A stretch of 64,000 nt of DNA, taken from Lutimonas zeaxanthinifaciens. GTDB lineage: Bacteria; Bacteroidota; Bacteroidia; Flavobacteriales; Flavobacteriaceae. The stretch lies in contig NZ_CP129964.1 in assembly GCF_030503675.1 (NCBI RefSeq), forward strand, positions 930,001-994,000, written 5' to 3'. Below the pieces are notes generated by a model. The model worked only from the letters and a program-made list of their open reading frames with translations, made no database searches and was not told where the DNA came from. Position 1 is the first letter of the stretch; each line of letters starts with the position of its first letter. This document shows positions 54,727-63,730 of the stretch, piece by piece. The position numbers were made by a program, and so were the translations under genes.

Positions 54727-54878
54727 ATTTTTCTTAATGATTCCTGAAAATGGAATATAATATTTTTAACAAATGGTTTTTTGCTGTTAAAATGTGCTAT
54801 TTTTGTTGTACAAATCTAATCAAATTAAAATATTATTAAAGCGCAAAAGGCTTTATTTTTAAACTAAACTTTTTAGTA

Positions 54879-55823
54879 TTGAACGAAAGAATAATTGAAC
54901 TTGAGCAGGTATCTCCAAATGAATTTTTTGGTCCTCATAACAGTAACCTTGAGCTTATTAAAAAAAGCTTTCCAAAGTTGAAGATCGTAGCAAGAGGGAA
55001 TCGGGTAAGAATCTACGGTGAGTCAGTTATGCTCGATGAGTTTGAAAAGAAGTTCAATTCGCTCGTTAACTATTTTCACAGATACAACAAGCTGGATGAC
55101 AATAGTATAGAACGAATTCTGAGTACTGAGGTACAACACGGGAATTCGAAGGATTCGGATGGTGTACTGGTTCACGGGGTTTCGGGACGATTGATCAAGG
55201 CCCAATCTGTGAATCAAAGGAAAATGGTCGATATTATGAAAACCAATGACATGATGTTCGCCATTGGCCCTGCCGGAACCGGAAAAACCTATACTGCCGT
55301 TGCGCTGGCGGTAAAGGCGCTCAAAGAAAGAGAGGTAAGAAGAATCATATTGACGAGACCAGCTGTTGAATCGGGAGAAAACCTGGGGTTTCTTCCCGGT
55401 GACCTCAAAGAAAAGCTGGATCCCTACATGCAACCGCTCTACGATGCTTTAAGAGACATGATCCCTTATGAAAAACTGGAATCTTTTATTGAAAAGGGAA
55501 CCATCCAGATCGCCCCCCTGGCCTTTATGAGAGGTCGTACCCTTGACAGCGCATTTGTGATATTGGATGAGGCACAAAATACAACACATAACCAGATGAA
55601 AATGTTCCTCACCCGAATGGGTAAGAATGCAAAATTTATTATCACTGGCGATCCCGGCCAGATCGACTTGCCGAGAAGGCAGATTTCAGGACTAAAGGAA
55701 TCCCTATTAGCCTTAAAAGGCCTGAAAGGAGTTGGTTTTGTTCATCTCGACGAAAAAGATGTGATCAGGCACAAACTGGTCAAACAGATCATAAATGCTT
55801 ATAAAAATATTGAAACAGATTAA
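54879..55823 (+). CDS. phoH: PhoH-like ATPase
   Basis: 314 residues with a TTG start at 54879 ([18 protein letters not shown]), the usual N-terminus in this phylum. The PhoH ATPase domain follows an N-terminal KH-like segment. It shows [17 protein letters not shown] near residue 128 (Walker A), [20 protein letters not shown] near 165, [11 protein letters not shown] near 225 (Walker B) and [17 protein letters not shown] near 260 (sensor I-like). These cytosolic proteins are predicted RNA-related ATPases or helicases induced by phosphate stress in E. coli. The end overlaps slightly with an open frame upstream of purC, but not with the chosen purC start. Confidence 0.94.
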   Translation: MNERIIELEQVSPNEFFGPHNSNLELIKKSFPKLKIVARGNRVRIYGESVMLDEFEKKFNSLVNYFHRYNKLDDNSIERILSTEVQHGNSKDSDGVLVHGVSGRLIKAQSVNQRKMVDIMKTNDMMFAIGPAGTGKTYTAVALAVKALKEREVRRIILTRPAVESGENLGFLPGDLKEKLDPYMQPLYDALRDMIPYEKLESFIEKGTIQIAPLAFMRGRTLDSAFVILDEAQNTTHNQMKMFLTRMGKNAKFIITGDPGQIDLPRRQISGLKESLLALKGLKGVGFVHLDEKDVIRHKLVKQIINAYKNIETD

Positions 55824-55842
55824 TACCAAGAATACCAGCAGA

Positions 55843-56796
55843 ATGAATACCATCAACGATACGAATTTTAATTTTCCCGGTCAAAAAAACGTGTATAAGG
55901 GAAAAGTCAGAGAAGTGTACAATATCAGTGATAAATATCTGGTGATGATCGCCAGTGACCGCTTATCGGCCTTTGACGTGATCATGCCAAGGCAGATTCC
56001 CTTTAAAGGGCAGATACTGAATCAGATCGCTTCGAATATGCTGGAATCAACAAAAGACCTGGTTCCCAACTGGTTGATTGCCTGTCCGGATCCGAATGTA
56101 GCCGTAGGGCATCTTGCCAAACCATTTAAAGTGGAAATGGTGATCAGAGGTTATCTGTCTGGTCATGCCTGGAGGGAATACAGAGATGGTAAAAGAACAT
56201 TATGTGGAGTAGCCATGCCTGATGGAATGAAAGAAAATGACAAGTTTCCTGAACCAATCATTACGCCTTCGACAAAGGCTGATGACGGGCTTCATGATGA
56301 GGATATTTCAAGGGAAGATATTATTGCTCAGGGTATTGTTTCTGAAGAAGATTATTTGGTTCTTGAGGATTTTACAAGAAAATTGTTTCAGAGAGGAACG
56401 GAACTGGCTGCCAGGAGGGACCTGATTTTGGTGGACACCAAATACGAATTCGGAAAAACCAATGAGGGAAAAATCGTGTTAATTGATGAAATCCATACCC
56501 CCGATTCTTCCAGGTATTTTTACGCAGATGGCTATCAGGATCGTCAGGAAAAAGGAGAATCCCAAAAACAACTTTCCAAAGAGTTTGTCCGCCAATGGCT
56601 GATAAGTAATGGGTTTCAGGGGTTGGAAGGGCAGGTTATTCCGGAAATGTCCGATGAAAAGATCAATGAAATTTCTGATCGATATATCGAATTGTATGAA
56701 AATATTACCGGTGATTCCTTTGAAAAAGCAAACACCGATGATATTCTTAAAAGAATTGAAGAAAATGTGAATTCGTTTTTGAACAATCTTCAGTAA
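55843..56796 (+). CDS. purC: Phosphoribosylaminoimidazole-succinocarboxamide synthase
   Basis: From ATG 55843 ([22 protein letters not shown]) the protein has 317 residues. The earlier in-frame start would overlap phoH. Motifs of the longer SAICAR synthase form are clear: [29 protein letters not shown] near 18-46, [17 protein letters not shown] near 108, [13 protein letters not shown] near 146, and [11 protein letters not shown] near 195 with [14 protein letters not shown] near 211. It catalyses step 8 of IMP synthesis (CAIR plus Asp plus ATP to SAICAR). Only 20 bp separate it from phoH, so they may be co-transcribed. Confidence 0.96.
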   Translation: MNTINDTNFNFPGQKNVYKGKVREVYNISDKYLVMIASDRLSAFDVIMPRQIPFKGQILNQIASNMLESTKDLVPNWLIACPDPNVAVGHLAKPFKVEMVIRGYLSGHAWREYRDGKRTLCGVAMPDGMKENDKFPEPIITPSTKADDGLHDEDISREDIIAQGIVSEEDYLVLEDFTRKLFQRGTELAARRDLILVDTKYEFGKTNEGKIVLIDEIHTPDSSRYFYADGYQDRQEKGESQKQLSKEFVRQWLISNGFQGLEGQVIPEMSDEKINEISDRYIELYENITGDSFEKANTDDILKRIEENVNSFLNNLQ

Positions 56797-56803
56797 CCAA
56801 AAC

Positions 56804-58024
56804 TTACATTTCGACTGGAGTAACTTTTAGAATGTTGATTTTCTCCATGCATTCTTTCATTTCTGCATAGGTTCTCTCTATATTGTTATCCAGTCCGATA
56901 GAAAATCGAATTAATCCATCGGTGAGACCCATTTGTTTTTGTTCTTCCTGCGGAATTTCAGACGAGGTGGCTGTACCGGGAGCATTAAACAGGGTTTTAT
57001 AGAATCCGAGGCTAACGGCCAGATATCCCAGGTTTCTTTCCTGCATCAGTTCCATCAGGTCATCCGCTTTTTCAAGTGAGCCCGCATCAAGCGTAAGCAA
57101 ACCTCCGTACCCGTATTCGGGATTGTAAATCGATTTGTACAGTGCATGCTGTGGATGGCTTTTTAATCCGGGATACATGACCTTATAACCGTCTTCTTCA
57201 AATCGTTTTGCAAGATATAAGGCATTTTCACTGTGTTTCTTCATTCGGATATGCAGTGTCCTAAGGTTTTTTAGTACACTGGCAGAACGCAGGCTATCCA
57301 TAACCGGACCGAGCAGCATACTGGCTCCGTCATTTACGTTTCTCAGGCTGTCAATGAACTCGCCCGTTCCGCATATCACACCACCTACGGTATCACTGGT
57401 TCCGTTGATAAACTTTGTTAAACTGTGGATCACCACATCGGCTCCTAATGAAGCAGGTGAAATCTGAAGGGGAGAAAAGGTATTATCAACCACCAAGGCC
57501 AGATTGTATTTTTTAGCTAGTTTTCCGAGTTTGACAATATCAGCTACTTCCAGTAGTGGGTTACTGACACTTTCGCAATAAAGGATCTTTGTTTTGTCAT
57601 TGATGGACGCTTCAACTTTTGCCAGATCAGTGATGTCGACAAAAGAGTTAGAGATCCCAAATTTTGGCGTAAAGTTTTTCAAGAAGGCATAAGTTCCTCC
57701 ATAGATGGTCCTTGAAGAAATAATATGGTCCCCTTGAGAGCACAACTGAAGGATCACCGAAGAAATTGAACCCATTCCGGAAGCAGATACATTGGCAGAT
57801 TCTGTACCTTCCATAGCAGCAAGAGCCTGTCCCAGATATAAGTTGGAAGGACTGGTATGCCTGGAGTAGAGATAACACCCTTCGAGATTTCCTTCAAAGG
57901 TATCAATCATGGATTTTGCCGCCAGAAACGTGTAGGTTGAGGAATCAGAAATGGAAGGATTAACTCCTCCAAATTCACCAAAATATTGCAAATCTTGAAT
58001 TTTATCGGCCGGGTTGAATTTCAT
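56804..58024 (-). CDS. Trans-sulfuration PLP enzyme (methionine gamma-lyase / cystathionine gamma-synthase family)
   Basis: 406 residues of the Cys/Met metabolism PLP-dependent family. The cofactor-binding pieces are present: YSRHTSPSNLYLGQALAAMEG near 53-73, ASGMGSISSVI near 80 (phosphate-binding loop), LVVDNTFSPLQ near 182 and the Schiff-base Lys in HSLTKFINGTSD near 205. The FSIGLDNNIERTYAEM C-terminal segment ends the fold. The SRHTSPSN variant and the neighbouring Lrp-type regulator favour a methionine gamma-lyase or similar degradative enzyme, but exact specificity cannot be read. Divergent from the regulator, with which it shares a 167-bp promoter region. Confidence 0.85.
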   Translation of the reverse strand: MKFNPADKIQDLQYFGEFGGVNPSISDSSTYTFLAAKSMIDTFEGNLEGCYLYSRHTSPSNLYLGQALAAMEGTESANVSASGMGSISSVILQLCSQGDHIISSRTIYGGTYAFLKNFTPKFGISNSFVDITDLAKVEASINDKTKILYCESVSNPLLEVADIVKLGKLAKKYNLALVVDNTFSPLQISPASLGADVVIHSLTKFINGTSDTVGGVICGTGEFIDSLRNVNDGASMLLGPVMDSLRSASVLKNLRTLHIRMKKHSENALYLAKRFEEDGYKVMYPGLKSHPQHALYKSIYNPEYGYGGLLTLDAGSLEKADDLMELMQERNLGYLAVSLGFYKTLFNAPGTATSSEIPQEEQKQMGLTDGLIRFSIGLDNNIERTYAEMKECMEKINILKVTPVEM

Positions 58025-58051
58025 GACTTTTGTTTTATATTCATAATTAAT

Positions 58052-58083
58052 ACAAAAATAAATTTTAATAGAATAAAAATCAA
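58052..58083 (-). promoter_or_regulatory. Bacteroidota-type promoter for the PLP enzyme gene
   Basis: On the minus strand TTG (58083-58081) is followed after 21 bp by TATTTTTG (58059-58052), matching TTG-N(17-23)-TAnnTTTG. It is about 30 bp ahead of the start codon. Confidence 0.5.
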
Positions 58084-58191
58084 TGACAACAACTTTATAT
58101 AGAAAATAAAACTAATTTATACCTATTATATAGATTTAATGCCATATGATTTTCTATATTTGTGCAATAAACAGAATATATTTCCGAAACT

Positions 58192-58647
58192 ATGGATCAA
58201 CAGGATAAAAGAATTTTGAAATTTCTACAAAAAGACAGTAAGATTACAATTAAGGAGTTATCAATGCATCTTGGGCTTTCGGGTACAGCCGTATACGAGC
58301 GTATAAGGAAGATGGAAAGAAAAGGGATCATCGAAGCCTACTCCATACGCGTGAACAAGGAGCTGGCCGGGTTTGGATTTGTGGTATTCTGTCAGATAAA
58401 ATTAAAAGAGCATAAGCATGAGTATCTCGTAAAGTTTGAACGGGAAGTGATCAAATTCAAAGAAGTATTGGAATGTTATAATGTAAGTGGTGACTATGAC
58501 TATCTATTGAAGATTGCCGTAAAAGATATGGCCGCTTATCATCAGTTTTTGAACGACAAGTTAACCTACCTCGACCACATTGGAAGTGCTCATAGCACCT
58601 TCATAATCAATGAGGTAAAAAATACTCAAGCAGTAGAGTTTGAATAA
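58192..58647 (+). CDS. Lrp/AsnC-family transcriptional regulator
   Basis: 151 residues. The N-terminal winged helix-turn-helix DQQDKRILKFLQKDSKITIKELSMHLGLSGTAVYERIRKMERKGII occupies residues 2-48 (cited here only as a region: the recognition helix is SGTAVYERIRKME). The C-terminal RAM/Asp-rich domain contains ECYNVSGDYDYLLKIAVKD near 98-116, the conserved GxxDY(L/H)L effector-binding segment. It is divergent from the PLP enzyme gene and probably controls it in response to an amino acid such as methionine. A bidirectional terminator follows. Confidence 0.92.
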   Translation: MDQQDKRILKFLQKDSKITIKELSMHLGLSGTAVYERIRKMERKGIIEAYSIRVNKELAGFGFVVFCQIKLKEHKHEYLVKFEREVIKFKEVLECYNVSGDYDYLLKIAVKDMAAYHQFLNDKLTYLDHIGSAHSTFIINEVKNTQAVEFE

Positions 58648-58675
58648 AAAAAAGAGCCTATAAGGCTCTTTTTTT
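58645..58675. terminator. Bidirectional terminator between the Lrp-type regulator and YceI genes
   Basis: AAAAAAAGAGCC / GGCTCTTTTTTT hairpin with a four-base loop and flanking A and T runs, between convergent genes. Confidence 0.9.
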
Positions 58676-58691
58676 ATACGTTGAAAATTTC

Positions 58692-59285
58692 TTATTTATT
58701 AGCCTCAACCTCAACGGAGAGCTCTACGTCATCAGAAATGAACTTGTCTCCCAGATCGCTAAAAAAGGACTGGGACTTATATTTAACATCCCATTTTGAT
58801 CGGTCTATTATGAAAGTGTCCGTTTTCAGGAATAGATTCTTGTCAGAAATAGAAACATCCGCTAAAAAAGAAATGGCATGAGTCTTTTCTTTGATCCTTA
58901 ATTCACCGTTGATCAAAGTTTGATCTCCTTTTTTTTCTGTTGAGGTCACTTTAAAATTCGCCATAGGATAGGTTGCTGCACCAAAGAAGTCATCGCTTTT
59001 TAGGTGTTTAACCAGTTTTGCATTTGATTTATCATCCTGAGGCAGGTCCTCTACAATAATAGAGTTCATGTCTATATTGAACTCTCCGCCTATGATCATT
59101 CCTTTCGAAACATTGAAATGGCCATCTTTAATTTTCACCTTGCCATAATGTTCTCCGGTTGGTTTAGACCCTTTCCAGTTTACTACTGAAGACGCCGTCT
59201 CGGCTATGTACTGATCTTGAGCCATAACCGCCATTGAAAACAATAGGAACACGGCATAAACAACTTTTTTCATCATAATTTTCAT
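58692..59285 (-). CDS. YceI family protein (periplasmic isoprenoid-binding type)
   Basis: 197 residues with a signal peptide (ending AVMAQ). The lipocalin-like YceI barrel shows SSVVNWKGSKPTGEHYGKVKI, HLKSDDFFGAATYPMANFKV near 88-107, INGELRIKEKTHAISFLADV and the C-terminal DVELSVEVEA. YceI proteins bind long-chain isoprenoid or amide lipids in the periplasm. Methionines at positions 1, 4 and 5 make the exact start uncertain by a few codons. It is 19 bp downstream of the M1 peptidase gene on the same strand and probably co-transcribed. Confidence 0.92.
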   Translation of the reverse strand: MKIMMKKVVYAVFLLFSMAVMAQDQYIAETASSVVNWKGSKPTGEHYGKVKIKDGHFNVSKGMIIGGEFNIDMNSIIVEDLPQDDKSNAKLVKHLKSDDFFGAATYPMANFKVTSTEKKGDQTLINGELRIKEKTHAISFLADVSISDKNLFLKTDTFIIDRSKWDVKYKSQSFFSDLGDKFISDDVELSVEVEANK

Positions 59286-59304
59286 ACTGTTTTTTCTTTT
59301 TTAT

Positions 59305-61578
59305 TTAGTTCGATAAACTCTTTTTCTTAAATGATTCAAATTTTGAATCACTTTCCTCCCTTGGCCAGCTGTTGTTATCGGTATTCACGTCTGCAGTCAA
59401 TCCGTTAGGATCAATTTTTATGCCAGTGATTTTTTTCTCTGTTCCTAAAACCTTTTTAACCTCCTTGTCGTTAAACCTCCAGATTTCAGCGGGGTAATAT
59501 TTATTCTCCACGGTGCCATCTTCATAGGTAATCTCGGCAAGAATAGGCATCACCAATCCACCTGGTTTTTCAAAAATAATTTCATAAAAATATTTCGTAT
59601 CTCTCAGTTTCTCTCTTTCTTCCTTGCTAAAGTTATCGGCGAGGTATTCGCTTAAGGCAGTGTTTTCTTCTAATGATTTTGTTGCATCCGCACCATTCAT
59701 ATCATTAGGGTCCATTTCGGCCAGATAAAGGTAATTCGTTCTAAGAACCTCATCGCTCATACCATATCTTTTACCCATTCTTTTCGCTCTTTCCGTAGGT
59801 TCACTGGTAGCCTGATACATTTTGATATCCTTGATACCGATGTCATTATAATGCGTTGTGTAAAACCATCCTCTCCAAAACCAGTCAAGGTCTACTCCTG
59901 AAGCATCTTCCATTGTCCTGAAAAAATCTGCTGGTGTTGGATGCTTAAATCTCCATCTTTCTGCATAGGTCTTAAAGGCCTTGTCAAACAAATCATGACC
60001 CATAACCACTTCGCGCAAAATATACAATCCAGCCGCAGGTTTGGAATAGGCATTTGAGCCGCTGTTGAATACATTGTCGTGTTGTGTCATAATTGGAGCC
60101 AGCCTGCTTTGATCTCCACTCATATAGGATACAACGTTTTTCGGATATCCTCTTGATGGAAATCCAGGTTCAAAATCCTGTTCAGCCAAAAGTTGAGCAA
60201 AGGTATTCAAACCTTCATCCATCCAACCCCACTGGCGTTCATCAGAATTAACAATCATCGGAAACCAGTTGTGACCCACTTCATGGATAATTACACCAAT
60301 CATTCCGTTTCTTGTTCTTTCTGTATAAGTACCATCAGGTTTTGGCCTTCCAAAATTAAAACAGATCATAGGATATTCCATTCCCTGTCGTTGAGCATGA
60401 ACCGATATTGCTTTATGATAGGGATAGTCAAACATTTGTGCAGAGTAGGATTTCACTGTACTTGCAACCACTCGGGTCGAATATTCCTCCCATAACGGGT
60501 TTCCTTCTTTTGAGTACAATGAAATTGCCATTACGGTTCTATCTCCAAGTTTTACGGCCTGACCGTCAAGTATGTATTTTCTGGAAGAGGCAAAAGCAAA
60601 GTCTCTAACATTTTCTGCTTTTAATTTCCAGGTTTTTGTCCCCTTGGCAACTGTCTTCTCATTTTCTTCTGCTTCTTCCTGAGTTACAATGATAACAGGT
60701 TCGTCATAAGATTTTAATGCCTTTTCATAACGTCTCCACTGTTTACCGGTCAGCATCTCCTTGCGATTGGTAATCACTCCGGTACCGTCTAAGATGTGAT
60801 CTTCGGGAGTCGTAATGTTTACTTCATAATCTCCAAAGACCAATGCAAATTCTCCGCGTCCTAAAAACTGCATATTTTGCCAACCTTCCACATCGTTGTA
60901 AACTGCCATTCTGGGAAAGAACTGGGCAATGACATAGTTATTGTTTCCATCCTCAAAGTGTTCGAATCCCGATCTTCCTCCGTCGATCACATGATTTGGT
61001 ATATTATACCACCATTTGATCTTAAAACTTATATTTTCTCCTGATTTTAAGATTGCCGGCAGATCAATCCTCATCATTGTACCGTTAATAGTATAAGGTA
61101 GATCATTATCGCTGTTACTCTTCACATAATCGATGTTAAATCCTCCTGGGAAGGGTTTTCCAAGGAATTCTTCGGTAAATTTTTTGGGTCTGTAGAACGT
61201 AGATGGCCCGGCACCTTTGACGTCATTGGTCTTTGCATCAGGAGCTCTTATATTTTGATCCAACTGAACCCATAAATACTCCAGCTCATCTGGTGAATTA
61301 TTGTAATAGGTTATTACTTCTTCCCCATAAATTCTTTGGTTTTCATCGTCCAGGATGATGTCCATTTTATAGTCGGCTTTTTGCTGATAATATTCATGAC
61401 CAGGTGCTCCGGAAGCTGTTCTGTATGTATTGGGCGTAGGAAGTTCCTGCTTCAATTGCCTGAATTTACTGATATTATAATGCCCTTGCTGTTCATCATT
61501 CTGTTCTACTCCTGTCTGCTGTGCAAATCCTGATAAGGATATGAGAACTGCAGTTGCAAATACTATAAGTTTTTTCAT
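59305..61578 (-). CDS. M1-family metallopeptidase (exported aminopeptidase-like)
   Basis: 757 residues with a signal peptide (about 1-19, ending GFAQ). The zinc site is complete: HEVGHNWFP near residue 433 provides two His and the catalytic Glu, and the third ligand Glu lies in WMDEGLNTF about 20 residues later. The exopeptidase GAMEN motif is not recognisable in the usual form (AQRQGMEYPMI near 400 contains the GMEYP variant found in bacterial M1 relatives). The protein likely removes N-terminal residues from peptides in the periplasm or at the surface. A DUF6702 gene precedes it and a YceI gene follows. Confidence 0.9.
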   Translation of the reverse strand: MKKLIVFATAVLISLSGFAQQTGVEQNDEQQGHYNISKFRQLKQELPTPNTYRTASGAPGHEYYQQKADYKMDIILDDENQRIYGEEVITYYNNSPDELEYLWVQLDQNIRAPDAKTNDVKGAGPSTFYRPKKFTEEFLGKPFPGGFNIDYVKSNSDNDLPYTINGTMMRIDLPAILKSGENISFKIKWWYNIPNHVIDGGRSGFEHFEDGNNNYVIAQFFPRMAVYNDVEGWQNMQFLGRGEFALVFGDYEVNITTPEDHILDGTGVITNRKEMLTGKQWRRYEKALKSYDEPVIIVTQEEAEENEKTVAKGTKTWKLKAENVRDFAFASSRKYILDGQAVKLGDRTVMAISLYSKEGNPLWEEYSTRVVASTVKSYSAQMFDYPYHKAISVHAQRQGMEYPMICFNFGRPKPDGTYTERTRNGMIGVIIHEVGHNWFPMIVNSDERQWGWMDEGLNTFAQLLAEQDFEPGFPSRGYPKNVVSYMSGDQSRLAPIMTQHDNVFNSGSNAYSKPAAGLYILREVVMGHDLFDKAFKTYAERWRFKHPTPADFFRTMEDASGVDLDWFWRGWFYTTHYNDIGIKDIKMYQATSEPTERAKRMGKRYGMSDEVLRTNYLYLAEMDPNDMNGADATKSLEENTALSEYLADNFSKEEREKLRDTKYFYEIIFEKPGGLVMPILAEITYEDGTVENKYYPAEIWRFNDKEVKKVLGTEKKITGIKIDPNGLTADVNTDNNSWPREESDSKFESFKKKSLSN

Positions 61579-61644
61579 CTGAAATATGTGTTTTTTGAAA
61601 ATTTCGCTCGAAATTAACGAATTTTAATAAATTAGGAAAAAACC

Positions 61645-62142
61645 CTAAAATTTTAACATTTCTTTATCATTGGCCTTAACAAGGATAATCGTTTTTTCGA
61701 TCCCGTTTATTTTGAGTTTTACTATGTTTTGCTGCTCTTCAAAGGCCTCCAGCAGGATACTGTTTTGAATAGAAATTGAATTGATCTTATCAATATTTTC
61801 GAGTTCCATATAAAAGAAAACTTCATCATTTTCATATTCCTTTCCAAGAAAATTGTAGTTCATTTCCACGCCATCGATCCAAATACTGAATTTATTTTTA
61901 ATATAGGATTCAAGATAGAAGCCCGCCCTTTCATGCTCATTTTGCGAGGCGAGTTCGAGCTTTTCACCTGTCCTGTCTTCTATGGCCTCCTCAATGTCAT
62001 CCAGAAAGCACCTCATGGTAACTTGAACCGCTTCCTTATCTTCTATATATTCAATCTGAGTAAGACTTACATAGTGTTTATGCAGAGTAAATGAGATAAG
62101 AGGAATGGTTAAAAAGATGAACAGAAAAAAGTACTTACGCAT
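61645..62142 (-). CDS. DUF6702 family protein
   Basis: 165 residues. It has an N-terminal signal/anchor (YFFLFIFLTIPLISF), then HKHYVSLTQIEY, VTMRCFLDDIEEAIEDRTG and the C-terminal NIVKLKINGIEKTIILVK. This is the conserved short protein found just upstream of M1-type peptidases in flavobacteria (DUF6702). Function unknown; it is predicted exported. It is divergent from the DNA glycosylase gene and 66 bp from the peptidase gene, which is on the same strand. Confidence 0.82.
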   Translation of the reverse strand: MRKYFFLFIFLTIPLISFTLHKHYVSLTQIEYIEDKEAVQVTMRCFLDDIEEAIEDRTGEKLELASQNEHERAGFYLESYIKNKFSIWIDGVEMNYNFLGKEYENDEVFFYMELENIDKINSISIQNSILLEAFEEQQNIVKLKINGIEKTIILVKANDKEMLKF

Positions 62143-62218
62143 AATGTTAAAATGATTAAATTAGAAGTGCAAAGGTAAGTAGACATTTAATAAAATTCAC
62201 AAGTTTTAATAAATAGAA

Positions 62219-62827
62219 TTGAATTCACCTGAAAAAATATTAGAACATTACAAACGAGATAAATTACTTTTTGAGATGATCAAAAACCTCGAAGTTCAGA
62301 TACGCCCCAAACCTGATACAGATATTTATCACTCACTGCTTGAATCTATTGTTTCTCAGCAATTATCAACAAAAGTCGTTCAGGTTATCTGGAGACGTTT
62401 TACCGGCCTTTTTATTGATGGCTATCCGGATGCAGAAAGTTTGTTGATCAAGGAACATGAAGTATTACGAGGAATCGGATTGTCGAACAGCAAGGCCAAT
62501 TATGTCAAAAATGTCGCTGAGTTTAGTTTAAAGAATGATATGAGTTTCGATTTTCTTCAGCAAAAGCGGGATGAAGAGATAATAGACTATCTGAGTCAGA
62601 TCAAAGGGGTGGGAAGATGGACCGTTCAGATGATATTGATGTTTCCGATGGATCGCCCCAATGTTTTTCCTGTCGATGACCTTGGAATCCAAAATGCGAT
62701 GAAAAAGCTTTATGGCCTGGAACTTGAAAAGAAAGAATTAAAGTTGAAAATGATTGAAATCGCTTCGGGATGGCATCCTTACAGGAGTCTTGCGACTAAG
62801 TACTTGTGGAAATATCTCGGCACCTGA
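62219..62827 (+). CDS. DNA-3-methyladenine glycosylase II-like protein (AlkA/HhH-GPD)
   Basis: 202 residues with the TTG start 62219 (MNSPEKILEHYKRDKLL). HhH-GPD core: LLESIVSQQLSTKVVQVIWRR near 41-60, the helix-hairpin-helix LSQIKGVGRWTVQMILMF near 125-142, and the catalytic Asp in VFPVDDLGIQNAM near 152. It lacks the N-terminal domain of E. coli AlkA, as in short AlkA-type glycosylases. It excises alkylated purines during base-excision repair. Divergent from the DUF6702 gene. Confidence 0.9.
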   Translation: MNSPEKILEHYKRDKLLFEMIKNLEVQIRPKPDTDIYHSLLESIVSQQLSTKVVQVIWRRFTGLFIDGYPDAESLLIKEHEVLRGIGLSNSKANYVKNVAEFSLKNDMSFDFLQQKRDEEIIDYLSQIKGVGRWTVQMILMFPMDRPNVFPVDDLGIQNAMKKLYGLELEKKELKLKMIEIASGWHPYRSLATKYLWKYLGT

Positions 62828-62854
62828 GTCTTTTTTTATTTAAGGATTCGTTTA

Positions 62855-63634
62855 CTATTCGTCTATCGTGTTTAAGGATCTAAAATACGCTTCTTTATTT
62901 TTAAGGAGAATATCGATTACTTCGATCATTCTGCCCTTGTCATAAAGGCCAACTATCCCTAAGGGGATACAATAATTGATGTAGGCATTGATATGCTCAA
63001 TCTCAATCTTTACCGAATCGATGAAAAAATCATCTTGTAATTGTTCTCTGAGTTTTTTTGAAAAGCTAAGGTTTCGTACATCCTGTTCATCCTGTTCAAT
63101 CAGGGCTTTTAACTTTCTGTCTCTTTTTCTGTTGCCCGAAACAATGTTGTAGATATCATCTATACCTCCCGGTTTAAAGAGCAGGGCCTGTAAGACGACA
63201 ACTGCGGTACTTTTCTGACTATAGTGGTTTAGGTTGCGCTCAAGCTTGTTCAAAGGCTTTTTACCGGCATTGGGAAGTCCTAGTTCTTCGGACATATCTT
63301 CATATTGCCTGACAATGACTTCATCGAGTTCATTGGTCAGTTCAAGCAGGTTGATCAATAGAAACTTATCGAGAATGTGGCCTTGGTTGACCAGGATGAC
63401 CCGCTCTTCAAACTGTATATCCGAAATGATCAGCGTATCGTTTACGGCAACCGAAATTTTAAAATGTCCAAGTTTGTTGGTGATTGTTCCTTTCTGAGAA
63501 TTTTTGTTTATGACATGAACGTTTTCCAGTGGGATGGAGTCGTTTAACACTTTACCTGAAATCATTTTCCGGTTCTCCTGACCATTGGCCAAAAAGGAAA
63601 GAAGAAAAAAGAACAGAAGAGGAGCCCGATTCAT
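62855..63634 (-). CDS. Carboxypeptidase-regulatory-like domain protein (CarboxypepD_reg)
   Basis: 259 residues with a signal peptide (ending FLANGQ). The N-terminal beta-sandwich (about 20-105) has the ISGKVLNDSIPLENVHVIN and TNKLGHFKISVAVNDTLIISD pattern of CarboxypepD_reg-like domains found at the start of TonB-dependent receptors. Here it is followed not by a plug and barrel but by a helical region of about 150 residues (KPLNKLERNLNHYSQKS, LKALIEQDEQDVRNLSFSKKL). It is an exported flavobacterial protein of unknown role. It is convergent with the glycosylase gene, 27 bp apart. Confidence 0.83.
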   Translation of the reverse strand: MNRAPLLFFFLLSFLANGQENRKMISGKVLNDSIPLENVHVINKNSQKGTITNKLGHFKISVAVNDTLIISDIQFEERVILVNQGHILDKFLLINLLELTNELDEVIVRQYEDMSEELGLPNAGKKPLNKLERNLNHYSQKSTAVVVLQALLFKPGGIDDIYNIVSGNRKRDRKLKALIEQDEQDVRNLSFSKKLREQLQDDFFIDSVKIEIEHINAYINYCIPLGIVGLYDKGRMIEVIDILLKNKEAYFRSLNTIDE

Positions 63635-63689
63635 GATTCAAAGTAACGAATCTGTAACTGAAAAGAAAACCCTGATTATGATAATCTTT

Positions 63690-63718
63690 TGTTAAAGCGC
63701 ATATTTCCTTAAGTTTGT
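63690..63718 (+). promoter_or_regulatory. Bacteroidota-type promoter for pepE
   Basis: TTG at 63690-63692, 18-bp spacer and TAAGTTTG at 63711-63718. The -7 box ends only 12 bp before the ATG, so the 5' leader would be very short. Confidence 0.65.
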
Positions 63719-63730
63719 ATAAAAATCAAC

